Positions 26,163 to 37,087 of a DNA stretch of 64,000 bases are shown here, piece after piece (position 1 is the stretch's first letter; every line of letters begins with the position of its first letter). The notes under the pieces were generated by a model that saw only the letters and a list, made by a program, of their open reading frames with translations, had not been told where the DNA came from and did not search any database. The position numbers were made by a program, and so were the translations under genes. The DNA comes from Clonostachys chloroleuca (Eukaryota; Ascomycota; Sordariomycetes; Hypocreales; Bionectriaceae), in NCBI GenBank assembly GCA_037952775.1, contig JBANAY010000004.1, positions 12,586,001 through 12,650,000 of the forward strand, given 5' to 3'.

Positions 26163-27432
26163 CTATGATGTCAGTTCGGTATATCCCGCGGCGACGAGAC
26201 TGTCGTCTCCCTCTCTATCTCCAACTCCAGTCCAGTAGAAAAGACCGGCTAATGCCTTCTCCTTTGCGAATTGGGCCTTCAGCACTACCGTCCGAGGAAC
26301 GTCAAACGTCACAAACCCCTTCCCATCACAGTCGTCAACATAGCATGCAGCGGCGGCTTTCTCATCCACCTGCGCGTGATTGACGCAGTCTTCAGACAGG
26401 TCACAGTAGTCGAGCTCCCCTGCTTCTGAAAATGCTTCTCCCAGCCCGCTGGCGCCGGGAAAGAACCTGGCATATGCGGGCACGCCCAGGACAATCTTGG
26501 AGCTGGGGAATCCGCGGGATATGATATAGTCCACTGCCCCCGCGCAGCAATGGCGCAAGTTTGGATGGACCTCGTCAACATCGTCACTGGGTAGGCAAAG
26601 CTGGGCATGGTGGCCCGATACATCAGTCCATCCGCCCACGAAATCGTACCCCATGAGGTTGATAAAGTCCAGAATGTTACCAGCTGCCTCGAGATCAATG
26701 TGCTGCAGGCAGTATTCCCCGACAGGCAGTGCCGTTGTAACGAGATAGTCAGGTCCCGGCAGTGCCTCCCGTGTGGCCTGGAGTAGGCTTAGGTAGTCCC
26801 GGCCTTGATCCTCTGTTGTAGGATGCTCCCAGTCAACTATAGGAAACAAAACGCACTTGGTTAGCCTTTACCCGGAACCAACTATATATAATGAGGGAGA
26901 TCTGAGTAGCCACCCACTGTCGACACCATCAAATGAGTGGCGGTCACAAAATTCTCGAATCTGCTGAGCGAATAGGGCCCTGGCGTCTGGGTTCGCCGCG
27001 AGTGCTGGGAACTCATCACTGCCTGATCCGCCCCCAACTGATATCAAGGTCCGGATATGTGGGTTCTCCTGCTTCAGTTTCGCCAGAGCTCCCAGGCATC
27101 CCTGGGCGCCGTCAACCTCCATGTTGATGTCACCCCACTCGTCAAGGAGCTGCCCCGTTTCATTTCTGTCAGCTAATTCAATGAAGAGTGTGCCATAGCT
27201 CGGACCTCAGCCCTTCAGAGAACCACAGTACTCACCTTCAATGAGCCATCTTCGTTTACGCTATGAGGAGTTAGCCTTGATCAAATCAAGCATGCGTGGA
27301 TGCTGTGAAGCTTCACACCCACCGGATAAACGCGTAGAGTATGTGAGTGGTCGCCTGTACATTGAGGCAAGACGGTGGCTTGCCATTGTAGACCTTCCAT
27401 GAAGGATAGTAAACTGCATTCACGGTCGGCAT
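26163..27432 (-). CDS. GH18 chitinase without signal peptide
   Basis: Exons 27432-27323, 27260-27236, 27149-26918 and 26836-26163; 346 residues. The GH18 catalytic motif forms across the last intron: FDGVD-IDWE, with D119, D122, D124 and acid/base E126. Other core features are the first strand (NAVYYPSWKVYNGK, THILYAF), SVGGGSGSDEF, INLMGYDFVGGW and the barrel end GLFYWTGVGD. GH18 enzymes cleave beta-1,4-GlcNAc polymers by substrate-assisted catalysis. No signal peptide, chitin-binding module or Ser/Thr tail is present, so it is either cytoplasmic or leaves by another route. It lies near a dead deacetylase, a chitin-synthase-like transferase and a UDP-sugar dehydrogenase, suggesting polymer trimming. 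Confidence 0.93.
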
Positions 27433-28517
27433 GATGCTGGCGGTCTTCGGCTTGAGCTTTGATCTATAATAATTTGTCCTATGGTTGAGTATTTTTTGAA
27501 GAGACGGATCGTAGCAGGTCGCAAGGAGGAGACTGGGAAAAGTCGTCGTCAGCGCAAAACCATCTACCTGCACCCTGATGGAGCCCTGCTGCAGGGTCTT
27601 ATACATCAATTGCTATCCAAGTTGTTTCTAGGCTCAATGCCAAGCTATTATCATCCCATCTACTCCACCACCTTCTTGAATCTTGCCTACTCTTCTTTCC
27701 AACTGGCTGATTGCCAACAAAAAGTAGGGAAAAGAGCGAATTATCAGATGGAGAATGAGTTGTCACAGGGAGCTTGGCTCTCTTCTTCCTATTGATTGGC
27801 GGGTAGCCGGCAGCTGAAATCTTGGCGGCGATGAGTTGGAGATCTCGACAAATCGCCCCCTCATTTGTCTCATTTTTCATCTTCCCTTCGAGCACCTTAA
27901 CCAATAGTGATATCAAACCGTATTTCCCAGGCCTTTGAGGAGAAAATAGAAGGGTTTGCTCTTAGGTCTGAGTATGTTGAATTGTGCTTCAGGCCTACCA
28001 ATTCTGATTGAAACAAGCAACCTCAATGACAAGCTATCTCACCCATTTGTCAGTGAAAGGACCTAGATTGAACAGCGGATTTGTAAACAGAAAAAGGCTC
28101 TTCGACATGATCTATCTTGAATATATTTAGGATCTCTATCATACAAAAAATAGAAACACGTGTTCCCTGTTTAATGATCTGCCCATAAAGGCATTTTCCG
28201 GCGTCCGGCGCCTTTCAAGCGTCCATATACCAGTCTCTTGTGGCCTTCTGCCCCAGACATCCTCACAGACTTACAGCCTTAACCCACAGGCTATCCAGTC
28301 TCCGAAGCATGCATGGGATGAGGTTCCTGGCGTCTTCTCGAGACTGCCATGGGATGCCATAATGTGACAACTGAGTGTATTGGGAGGTTCCCACCAGCTG
28401 GGGGTCTCCCACTTCATGTATCCGTGCTACTCCTGTCTCACCTTAGCCTTGCTTAAACTTTGGAACTCGTTGTTAGACATATTCTCAAACAGCTCTATCC
28501 TCTTTAGAGAGTTGTTC
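27433..28517. other. Intergenic, chitinase upstream region
   Basis: No gene supported. Short frames on both strands only. Confidence 0.35.
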
Positions 28518-28880
28518 TCAAAGCCATATTGTTGAGATCTCAGGTGATGAATTAGGAATGACGCCGAAGCCATTGCATATTACCATCTGGTTGTATCGGT
28601 CACCGCAATAGCAAAGAACTTCTTTAACTCCGGAAAGGTCCATATGCGACCAGTCGGGCGATCCGACCTGATGGCGATCTTTGTACATCCTAGGGAGATC
28701 TGGGGCCACAGCATCCCAAAGTCACCGATCCGACCCTTTACATTGTTGTTCCCAGTAATGAAAAAAGTGCGCGTTACCTCATATTCTTCAAGGATGTCCA
28801 GAACTTCCTCCCTGTTTTGGAGGGCCCGTCAGCAAAGATTAAAGCTGCGTGCGCCAGGTCCTTGCACGCTTTGATATTAA
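28518..28880 (-). pseudogene. Decayed NodB-type polysaccharide (chitin) deacetylase fragment
   Basis: Pieces of one NodB domain are readable in three frames on the minus strand: LAHAALIFADGPSK (cf. LTFDDGP), then EEVLDILEEYEVTRTFFITGNNNVKGRIGD (long segment at about 28828-28736; cf. LDIL...TFFxxGxN), then YKDRHQVGSPDWSHMDLSGV (about 28690-28630; cf. GHxIGSHTWSHxDL). The order and spacing are those of a chitin deacetylase. The catalytic/metal residues are damaged: the DD of TFDDGP reads AD and the first His of HTWSH reads Pro. With frame breaks on top, this is a relic. No N-terminal or C-terminal remainder was recognised. Confidence 0.72.
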
Positions 28881-28900
28881 TATCTCTAGACCGGTCTAGA
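28873..28900. repeat. Two abutting perfect palindromes
   Basis: GATATTAATATC (28873-28884) is followed without a gap by TCTAGACCGGTCTAGA (28885-28900). Each is a perfect inverted repeat. They sit at the upstream edge of the deacetylase relic. Confidence 0.9.
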
Positions 28901-30521
28901 TTAGCAATCGGCTTCGTCTATTAAGACATGTCCCGGTGAGACATAACTTACTAGCTCGTTTCGAACACGAGATCTATCCCTTCTTTTCCCTTTGCACACC
29001 ATATCAATACATGGCTGATTGTCACTGCTACATAAAGTACAGCGATGTAGGTACATATCTTGCTCACAATAATGGCAGAGGCCAAGCGGTGTCTTTCGAC
29101 TGGCAGGTTACCAAATACGGCTTCTATTTTTCCCAAGAATACATGTTGTTTCGCATTTTCACGTAGTAGGGGGTCCAGCATCAGCCTAGCCAGGCTCGTT
29201 CTCCTGTTACGCATCCATCCATGAACCACTGTCACATAGTGTGATTAAAAACAATCCGAGTACTTCGTTACATCGCAGTAGTCGGTATTAATAATGATCT
29301 ACATCTGATTCTCCGGCGAACGCACAATGTGCGCATGTATATACGTAGTAGGCAACCTGGTGCCGTCAGGTTCCTTTGCAGTGGCTTGGAGGATGAGCAC
29401 GAGGTCAAAAGTTCTGCTGATCCTTGCACATTCTTTCATGTTCGAGATCCTGCCAGCTTACGCGAAACCCTGAAATGGTTCGTTCCCCAAAACCCTGAAC
29501 CTTGGCCTGGGCTTCGGTCCCTTCAAGCAAGTTTTTAGGTAGCCACCATAGATTCAAATGCCATAAATTACGGACCTCGCAGCTTTGGCTGAAACATGAT
29601 AGACATTTGCAAATGTTGTCGACTCGCCATTGTGTGGCGTGCATCCTTCAGCCTTGGACTTGGGAGTTTGACAACCGTTGTACACAAGGGGTTAAAGTCC
29701 GGCCACTGTTGAGAAAGACTTGTGCATAGGAAAGACATTAGTGCATATTGCATATTGACCGCATGCGTGCCAAACTTCGTTGGACCGTGTGTTGCGTCAC
29801 CTCACCTAAGGCAGTGATTAGCGGCTGTTGTGTCACCTCGTATTCCATTAGGTCTGTATGTATCTTGACTTGCAGCACGCCCGATCAAAGCATCGTACGT
29901 AGCATCGTATCACAATTTACCATGCAGGTCCCTGAGGTACGTGTCCGGTATTTGTGGAAGAGGTGAGGATTTGACCGGTGTGAATAAGGCGAGAGAACTT
30001 AACCCAATGCCCTTGTCGATTATGCTATCTTGCTTTGCCCTTGATGTCAGTATCCCTACGAAGAGATAAAATATACTATAAAGGTCCAGCAGACAGGGTG
30101 CAGCAAGAGTCATTCCGTATGTCAGGTAGTGCAAAGTTGAGACAGACAAAGCATGGCATGGCATGTCAAGCCCTGCAAGCCAGCCATCGATCGATCATAC
30201 ATACATCTGGCGCGGGGAAAACGCCTCAGTATGCTGGGTAATATATCAATTTCTCTCGGAATTTCCACATTTGGCCATCACAGCCAAGCCTCTATCCCTC
30301 CAGATTCATCACGCAGGAGTGCAGCGCAGGAGGTGGGGACATGCATTAACATTCGTGGCACCATCAAACTGCATAACAATGAAACAACCTCCCGAAACAT
30401 GGCATTATCCATGCTCCCAACATTAGTTGCATATACCCATGTACATTTCATGTGCAGAAGAAGAGATTCTGCCATCCCGTTGCCTCGCTCGTGATCTTTC
30501 CGGTACCTTTGCCGTCGGGTT
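28901..30521. other. Intergenic, no supported gene
   Basis: About 1.6 kb with only short frames. Could contain more unrecognisable remains of the deacetylase relic at its left edge; nothing I can support. Confidence 0.35.
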
Positions 30522-33144
30522 TCATCCCCTTAACTCAAATTCTACGCCAAGAGGCGACCGCACATGTGTCGATGTCGGTCGATGAATCACGGTCTCCACA
30601 GCGGCTTCCTCGTCGGGCTGTCGGGGCTTTTCCATTAATGCCTGGTGTTGACCGCCCATGCTCGAATCCGGCTCAGTGGTGAGTGGTGTGGTGCCTCTTT
30701 TCTCCATTGACTCGTCCTTGTTGTCATCAGCAACGACCATCCGTGTCTTCCCCCATCCGAAACTATCCATGTTCCAGACGGCGAATAGAAGGACAGTGAT
30801 ATTGACACATGGTCCGAAGACGACGAAAATGAATAGCCCCGCCAGATATTGCATCTTCTCTTTCAGGGTGCGTGGAAGCCACAGAGTCATAACGAGGTAA
30901 TAGCAGAGCGGAACAATCATGACGGACGCAAATGCCAAAATGATCCACCACGGCTGTGACATGAAGGCCACAACCATGCATGCAATAGACGCGATAATGA
31001 ACACGTTGAGGCACCATCCCAAAACATTGCTAAATGCGAGGATTCGTTCCCACCACTGGCAGTGCCAGGAAAGAGTCAGCAGAAGATCATTGCTGGTAGC
31101 TCCCAATGTCCACCGCCGACGCTGAGACAGATAGACACTCCAAGAGTGAGGCACATCCGTAAATGCTCTTGCCCGAAGAGCCTGACGAGTTTGGGCTTCC
31201 GGGTGCGTCGTAAGCATAAGACAGACCTAGAAAATTGCCCTAATTAGAATCCAATTCATGGATAGCCACCCATCCATTTTCCCAAAAGGGGTAATAGCAA
31301 AGGTTTAATATATGGAGAAAACTTACATGGTTTCTGTCTTCCGAAGCAGTTGCCCTGATCTGCGTAAGCAGCCCGTCGAGTGGTTTAGGATGATAGCCAA
31401 AAAGCTCGACCAGCACCCTGTCTCCACAGGTATATTCACAGATTCGAAGGAGCTGACAGCACCCGGGAAGACAAGAAACCTTTTTCGTGGCGATAGATTG
31501 GTGTAAGCGGCGGAGTCCTTGTGCAATGCTGTATTCCGAATTCTGGTACAACGACCACAAGTTCCAGCTGCCACCCGAAAAGTCCACAGCAACATACCCA
31601 CAGACGCCGACGGTGTGCGGGTATTTAGATTCTTTCAGCAGCTGTGAAATGCAATCAGTATCGAACACTGTATCGGCATCCATTCCGACAAGGTGGTCAA
31701 TGTAGTCGACATCGACATCCTTGCCCAGCCAGCTCTCCATGTAGTCGAAGAAGCGTGGTGAGAAAATATGCTCAGGATTGGCCCTCCGGTGGTTGAACTT
31801 GTGCAGAAAGGAGCGAACAACAATCAGGCTGTCCCGCTTGCCTTGGTTTTGATCTTTGACAATGCAGCAGAAGGGCAGCCCTTTATAGAAGCCTTTAGCC
31901 ACCTCGATGTCCATCTGCTGCCCATCCCAGGCCATATAAGCCTTCTTTATTTTACTGCGATGTGTCTGCTCGGTCAAAATATCTTCGAAAAGATACTCCG
32001 CCGTCGTTTTTTCCATCGCAGGGCCACGAACACGACCGTCACAAATAACGATGATGGCCTTCTTATTGTCATCAATGCCAGTTTGGACGACGAGAGAGTC
32101 TAGGGACTTGATCAATTCCTCTCTAGTCTCGTTATAACACGGAATGACCATACCAAAAGACTCAACATGTTCAGGTTCGATGATCTTCTCCGGGCGAGCA
32201 GTATTTCGCAGCTTGAAGAAGATAATAGAAGCAATCATGAAACAGTTCAATGCAAGTGGCAGACAGATGAATGGTAGGTATATATAGTAATACTTTTGCC
32301 ACCACCAAGATGCAAATATGAACATTCCACTGCACTCAAATCAGTTCCATGCCAAAAGATTGGTAAGAGGAGTCGGGAAAATAAGCGCAGCGTTTCTTAC
32401 TTGACAGCAATCAAACCAGCTGCAACAATAAATTTCGTCACAGTCATCTTTCTTCGGCCTCGCTTTTGAAGTGAGTCTGTCTGACTTTTCGGTTTGCTAG
32501 CATCCGTTATCGCTGGCTTTGCCGTTGGGGTACTGTCAGCTTGAGTGTTGGGCTGCGTATTCCATTCTGGTGGAACTGTTACGCTGGCTTCCGGTTGCCC
32601 AGATCGAGAACCAGTATCATTTTCATCTGGATCGCTCAAGTGACTTTCTACTCCAGAGGGTGTCTGGGGGCCAAGTTTTGGGACTGTCGGGGTGATAAGA
32701 GGCCTACCGGGTGGTCTCTTTGGTTTGAAGGCGTCATAAGATACTTGCGGTTGACCAGTGCCAGGATTTTCGACAGCATCCTGGACAACTGACGACTTGG
32801 AGGATGCTGCGTTTGAAAAGGGATTCTCTTCGTTAGACGAATATAAATCATCACAGGCAGCACTCCTTGACGTTCTGCCTAGGCTCTCGGCAACTGAATC
32901 CTCTGAGTCATAAATAGAGGCTCTCTCAGGGCGCGACGGCAGTAGTAACTTCCGCTTCCCATCGAGCTTTGCGGGCTGTGAATCCCTGGCTGCCCTTATT
33001 GGAGTAGCTTTCACCTGCCATCTTGGTTAACATATTTTTCGCTGTACCAGCTAGACTTTCACTTACTGGAGGCTTCTTGGGAACGATCGTCTCCTTTTTA
33101 GTCTTCTCCAAGCTGAAGACAAACGAGATATCGATTGAGCCCAT
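30522..33144 (-). CDS. Chitin-synthase-like family 2 glycosyltransferase (processive polysaccharide synthase)
   Basis: Exons 33144-33067, 33014-32401, 32329-31327, 31226-30522; 799 residues. Layout: a hydrophilic, Ser/Pro-rich N-terminal ~210 residues; membrane spans (TVTKFIVAAGLIAV..., YYYIYLPFICLPLALNCFMIA); a GT2 catalytic domain with FGMVIPCYNET, a Cys-Asp-Gly step (VICDGR), HLVGMDADTVFD (DxD-like), NSEYSIAQGLRR, CLPGCCQLLRI, TASEDR; the product-binding SQRRRW motif at residues 599-604; then at least four C-terminal spans. These are the signatures of the chitin synthase group (Chitin_synth_2 type), which extrudes beta-linked GlcNAc chains; hyaluronan synthases are close relatives. No myosin, cytochrome-b5 or DEK domain, so not a class V/VII synthase. 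It faces the dehydrogenase gene across about 2.5 kb. Confidence 0.88.
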
Positions 33145-35273
33145 TGTAACTCACTAGGGCAAATAAGGCCCTCTCAAATACGCAGGATGTGGGAAGGGCG
33201 CTCAATGACCGAGATCTCATAGCTGGCTGATGTATGTTTAATGTGAGCAAGTAGCTTAATAAGGGCTGAGTGTTCATATCCCATTCAATATATGCCAGTT
33301 AGGCAATGACCAGCATATGGATGCAAGGTCGCAAAAATGCCTGCTCTCATCGGTCTTCTTGGTTCTCCGCTTCTCGAGGACCCGTGAGCTGGCAGGGAAA
33401 TGCCCCGACCCGCCTGCCGGCGACCTAGCCCACGCATAGCGAATACGACCAAGCTACAGCATGCCCAAGAGGTACATGATCGTAAACCATCGGAACTAAG
33501 CTCAGTTCTGGGTGTTTTCTTTCGTATTGTAACCTCCCGGTATCATGCCGTTATCCGAGATGGATGCAATGCGGCTTACACAATCTCGGTGATCCATGAT
33601 CTCAAAGCCGACCAACTCGCTGAAGTGGCCATCACTTCCCTACTAGCCTTGGTCATGAGGAACGAGAAGACTGGCCTACCATGCAGAGCTGACGTCTAAA
33701 CTGCAAGTAAGCCTGACCTGAAGGTATGATGGACTGCCTGCTTGGAAATAAGAAACAAGTTGTTGCATTACACCCCACAACGCACTCCCGATGTAGCGGC
33801 GCCCATTGGCTGATTACAGATCAATACAGACCTGTACGTTGCGAGGCAAAGTCTCAGCTGCATAAGTCATGCTGGAAATTCTTTCCTCTTCTTGGCGCAT
33901 CCTCCACCGCTAGGTTTCAGACCCGAGGCTTGATCGTGCTGTGCTACCCCAGACACATTGACGGGTTGTCAGCATGAGGATAGGGCACTCGTGGTCTCAG
34001 GCCATTCGATACATCATAAGGTACATCGGCTGTCATTTGCTCAGCTACGTGAAAGATGTTGCAAATCATGTCCACAACAACAAGTTCTCCGAGATTAGGA
34101 CGAAAACGAAGCCCAACAACAGCAATCCAGGCACTGTAATGAAACGAGCGCCGAATGTAACCTTGAAGCTCGGTCGGCTCTGACCTTGGAAGCCTACGCG
34201 AAGGCATTAGCTATCGGCTGTCAATGATGAAAAACTCAGCAGCTTCCACAAGGGAGCAGCTGCAGCGAATCTCTACACACGCATCTGCAGCCACAGTGCC
34301 AATCTGAGAGGCATGAATATTGGAAACCCGAGAGGCTTGTTTCACAGCATATTACCACGAGTTTCAGCAGGCATGCTTGAAAGTGGCTTGGAGGTGAGAG
34401 CTTTGTCAGGGAACTCTAGCTCTTCATACGTACTATGAATAGCAAGCGGCTTACGCTCGCTGCAAGCTTTTCGAAAACACGAGACTCTGTGCAGGCCGTG
34501 TATCACGTTTCAACGTTCAATCGAATGGGCCATGGTTCCCGTCCATTAATCCCGAGCCAGGGGCTTGAATGGGCAGGAAGCACCAGCATCCACTAACGCG
34601 GATTGGCGGCTGTATCCGGACAAGATTCCTGTCATTCGTGTGCAGGAAATCTTTGCAGGGACAAGTAATCGGCGAAAATGAATCGAAGTGTGGAACAAGA
34701 GTCCTTCTTTTCCCGACCATTGAATACCTCCCAACAAGGATAGATCAACAGGGCCAATTTAGACTTTGTCGGATAGGCAAGGCCTGCATCTTCCTTTGTT
34801 ATTATCCGACCGTCAGCAGTTTTCAGTGGCCTGACTTTGATGTGCCATTTTCCCTCCTCAGCTTCTCGAGTCCTCAGTGCAGTGTCGGCTATCCTACTGC
34901 TTGTGGATTTGGCACCTCGACTCGCAAACAATCGGAAGCTTCAGGCACCAAAGAACCGATGAATAGTACAACATGCAGTACATGCCCTTGAGTGATACTA
35001 GGGCTCCATTTAAGCTGTCATGATTATTGATGATTAGGTTAGAATTTGAGTTCGGGTCCCCTCTTGCCAAGGAAGAGATATCACGACTGAATATGCATTG
35101 TCTCCGTACATGCGGCAAGATCATGACACTGTGCCCCATTCAACCCACAAAAGGATGGAACCATTGTATCGGACATTTTGCTGAGGACGGGGAATTTTGA
35201 GGCAAGCTGAGGGATCATCGTGTGGAAACCCGGTAGCATTACACCATAAACCCAGTAAAAGGGGGTTTGGAGG
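33145..35273. other. Intergenic, divergent upstream region of the polymer synthase
   Basis: About 2.1 kb with no gene I can support. A minus-strand frame at 34632-34931 contains YPCWEVFNGRE, faintly like the YPSWKVYNGK start of the nearby chitinase, but too short to call. Confidence 0.35.
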
Positions 35274-35555
35274 TCACAACTTGCCTTGCATGATCTCATG
35301 ATGTTTCTTGAAGAGGTAATGATCCTGGACTTTGAATACGGCGGAAATAAGAACGTGGATACAACGAGACTCTAGGCCGTAAGAGTAACAGGTTGTACAG
35401 TGGACCTGAATCTCTCCGATCGGATGCTCTCTTCCGCAGCAAGCACAATGCCACTCACTTTCGAGATCCTCTGCCGGGTTCCGAACGTTATATGACATGT
35501 TTGCCCAATTCGGTTCGAAACGCCCAGGACAAAGGGTACCAAGATCACGGCTCAT
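35274..35555 (-). CDS. Small Cys-rich hypothetical protein
   Basis: A 93-codon frame starting 97 bases from, and divergent to, the sugar dehydrogenase. Residues 35-66 hold CACCGREH, CTTC and a C-x-H pair (ESRCIHV), a plausible zinc-binding pattern. No signal peptide. The stop may be bypassed by splicing (a GCAAGT step near the end), so the protein could be longer. No family recognised; it may also be chance. Confidence 0.4.
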   Translation of the reverse strand: MSRDLGTLCPGRFEPNWANMSYNVRNPAEDLESEWHCACCGREHPIGEIQVHCTTCYSYGLESRCIHVLISAVFKVQDHYLFKKHHEIMQGKL

Positions 35556-35651
35556 CTAAAGACGGATACTTAAAATAAGCTTGAACACTTAAATTCCTTT
35601 CTTTTGTTCCTTTCTTGAATTCTCTCATTCATAGGTCCGTTATCGATCAAG

Positions 35652-37087
35652 ATGGCGACTGAGATTATTGCCGCTAACATTGAACCTGGGTCTCGAACTC
35701 AAGGCGCGGAGTTTCAAGAAACTCACGGCCAAGTTGATGCTCCATGGGGATATCTGCATTCAGACTTCTATCCAGAGACCCCACCCATCTCTTCAAGCGC
35801 CAGCGAAAGTGTTCTCGCGCTTTCTTTCATCAACACGAAGGGGTTTGAAGACAACCCTATTGTTGCCGTGTTGGGTGTTGGCTATGTCGGTAGCCATCTT
35901 GTGGAGACCTTCTCCAACAACTTTCGTGTTATCGGCTTCGATGTGTCGAGTGAGAGAGTGCGCGAGCTCAATGAGAAGTATGACACGATCTCATCAATCA
36001 GCATCTCCAGCAATCCGAGAGATCTCGCTCAAGCGACGCATTTCCTCATCTCAGTTCCAACGCTGCTCAGGCCAGACCGAACTATCGATTCTTCCTATCT
36101 TCGTGAAGCACTCAGAACCGTTGGCATGGTGGCCCGTCGCGGTTCAACCATTGTCATAGAAAGCTCTGTCGCCGTCGGCATGACTCGGCAGCTTCTTGGG
36201 CCTCTGGCCGAGGAGTGCGGCTTCTTTGCTGGCATGTCACCTGAGGTGATTTACCCTGCTGCTCTTCCGTGTTGATATGCGCATTCTAATAGCCATCGTA
36301 ACAGAGAGTCGACCCAGGGAGAAAGCATCCATCGGTTCAGTCCATACCCAAGATTATCTCCGGGCTTGATGACATAGTCCCCGGGTCATTGGAATCCATC
36401 TCCAGCATCTACAGCCGCGTCTTTGAACATTTGGTTCCAGTTTCCACGCCTGAGGTCGCAGAAATGACCAAACTGTATGAGAATTGTCAGCGAATGGTAT
36501 GCATTGCCTACGCCAATGAGATGGCTGATGCCTGCATCTCTCACGGTATTAATCCCTTCGAGGTTTGTGATGCCGCCTCAACCAAACCCTTCGGGTTTAT
36601 GTCATATATGCCAGGCATTGGTGTGGGTGGGCACTGCATCCCCATCAACCCATTTTACCTGCTTTCCAACAATAGCTTTCCTCTACTGGAAAAGGCAACC
36701 AAGATAATGTGGTCCCGGCCCGCAGCTATTGCAGAACGAGCAGTAGAAAAGCTGAATCGTTTCGGTAAAGGGGCAGTGCTAGGCAGCAGACCTCGTATTC
36801 TGGTCGTCGGGATGGCATTCAAAGCCGGCCAATCTAGCCTGAGCAATTCTCCAGGTCTTGAATTAGCTAAACACCTGGTCGTATCTCAGCAGTTCGATGT
36901 GACATGGGCGGATGCATTAGTTGACGAGCTATCAATTCCCCAAATCAAGCGGCTGCCAGACAAAGAGTGGTGCAAAGATATTTTGGAGATGTATGACATT
37001 ATTTTTGTTTGTCTGAAGCAATGTGGGATGGATCTGGAGTTGCTGAAAGAGCTGAAGAATCCCAAGGTCGAGATGTGGTGTCGTTGA
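35652..37087 (+). CDS. UDP-sugar 6-dehydrogenase of the UDP-N-acetylhexosamine (WecC/WbpA) type
   Basis: Exons 35652-36245 and 36305-37087 (intron GTGATT...ACAG); 458 residues. The family oxidises the C6 hydroxyl of a UDP-sugar to a carboxylate using two NAD. The NAD site is AVLGVGYVGSHLVETF with an acidic strand end (GFDVS); ESSVAVGMTRQLLGPL and the splice-made SPERVDPGR follow; K254-L-Y-E-N is the substrate/catalytic segment; the active-site loop is GVGGHCIPINPFYL with nucleophile C309. That loop is the GGHCIPVDP type of UDP-GlcNAc/UDP-ManNAc dehydrogenases, not the GGSCFPKD of UDP-glucose dehydrogenases. The residue four after the Cys, usually Asp, is Asn313. Domain 3 starts RILVVGMAFKAGQSSLSNSPG. 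The N-terminal ~70 residues are an extension. With the nearby synthase it could supply a uronic-acid precursor. Confidence 0.88.

Noticed and set aside
34632..34931. Possible second chitinase fragment (YPCWEVFNGRE)
   Set aside because: Only about ten residues resemble the nearby GH18 start and no catalytic motif follows; too weak to call.
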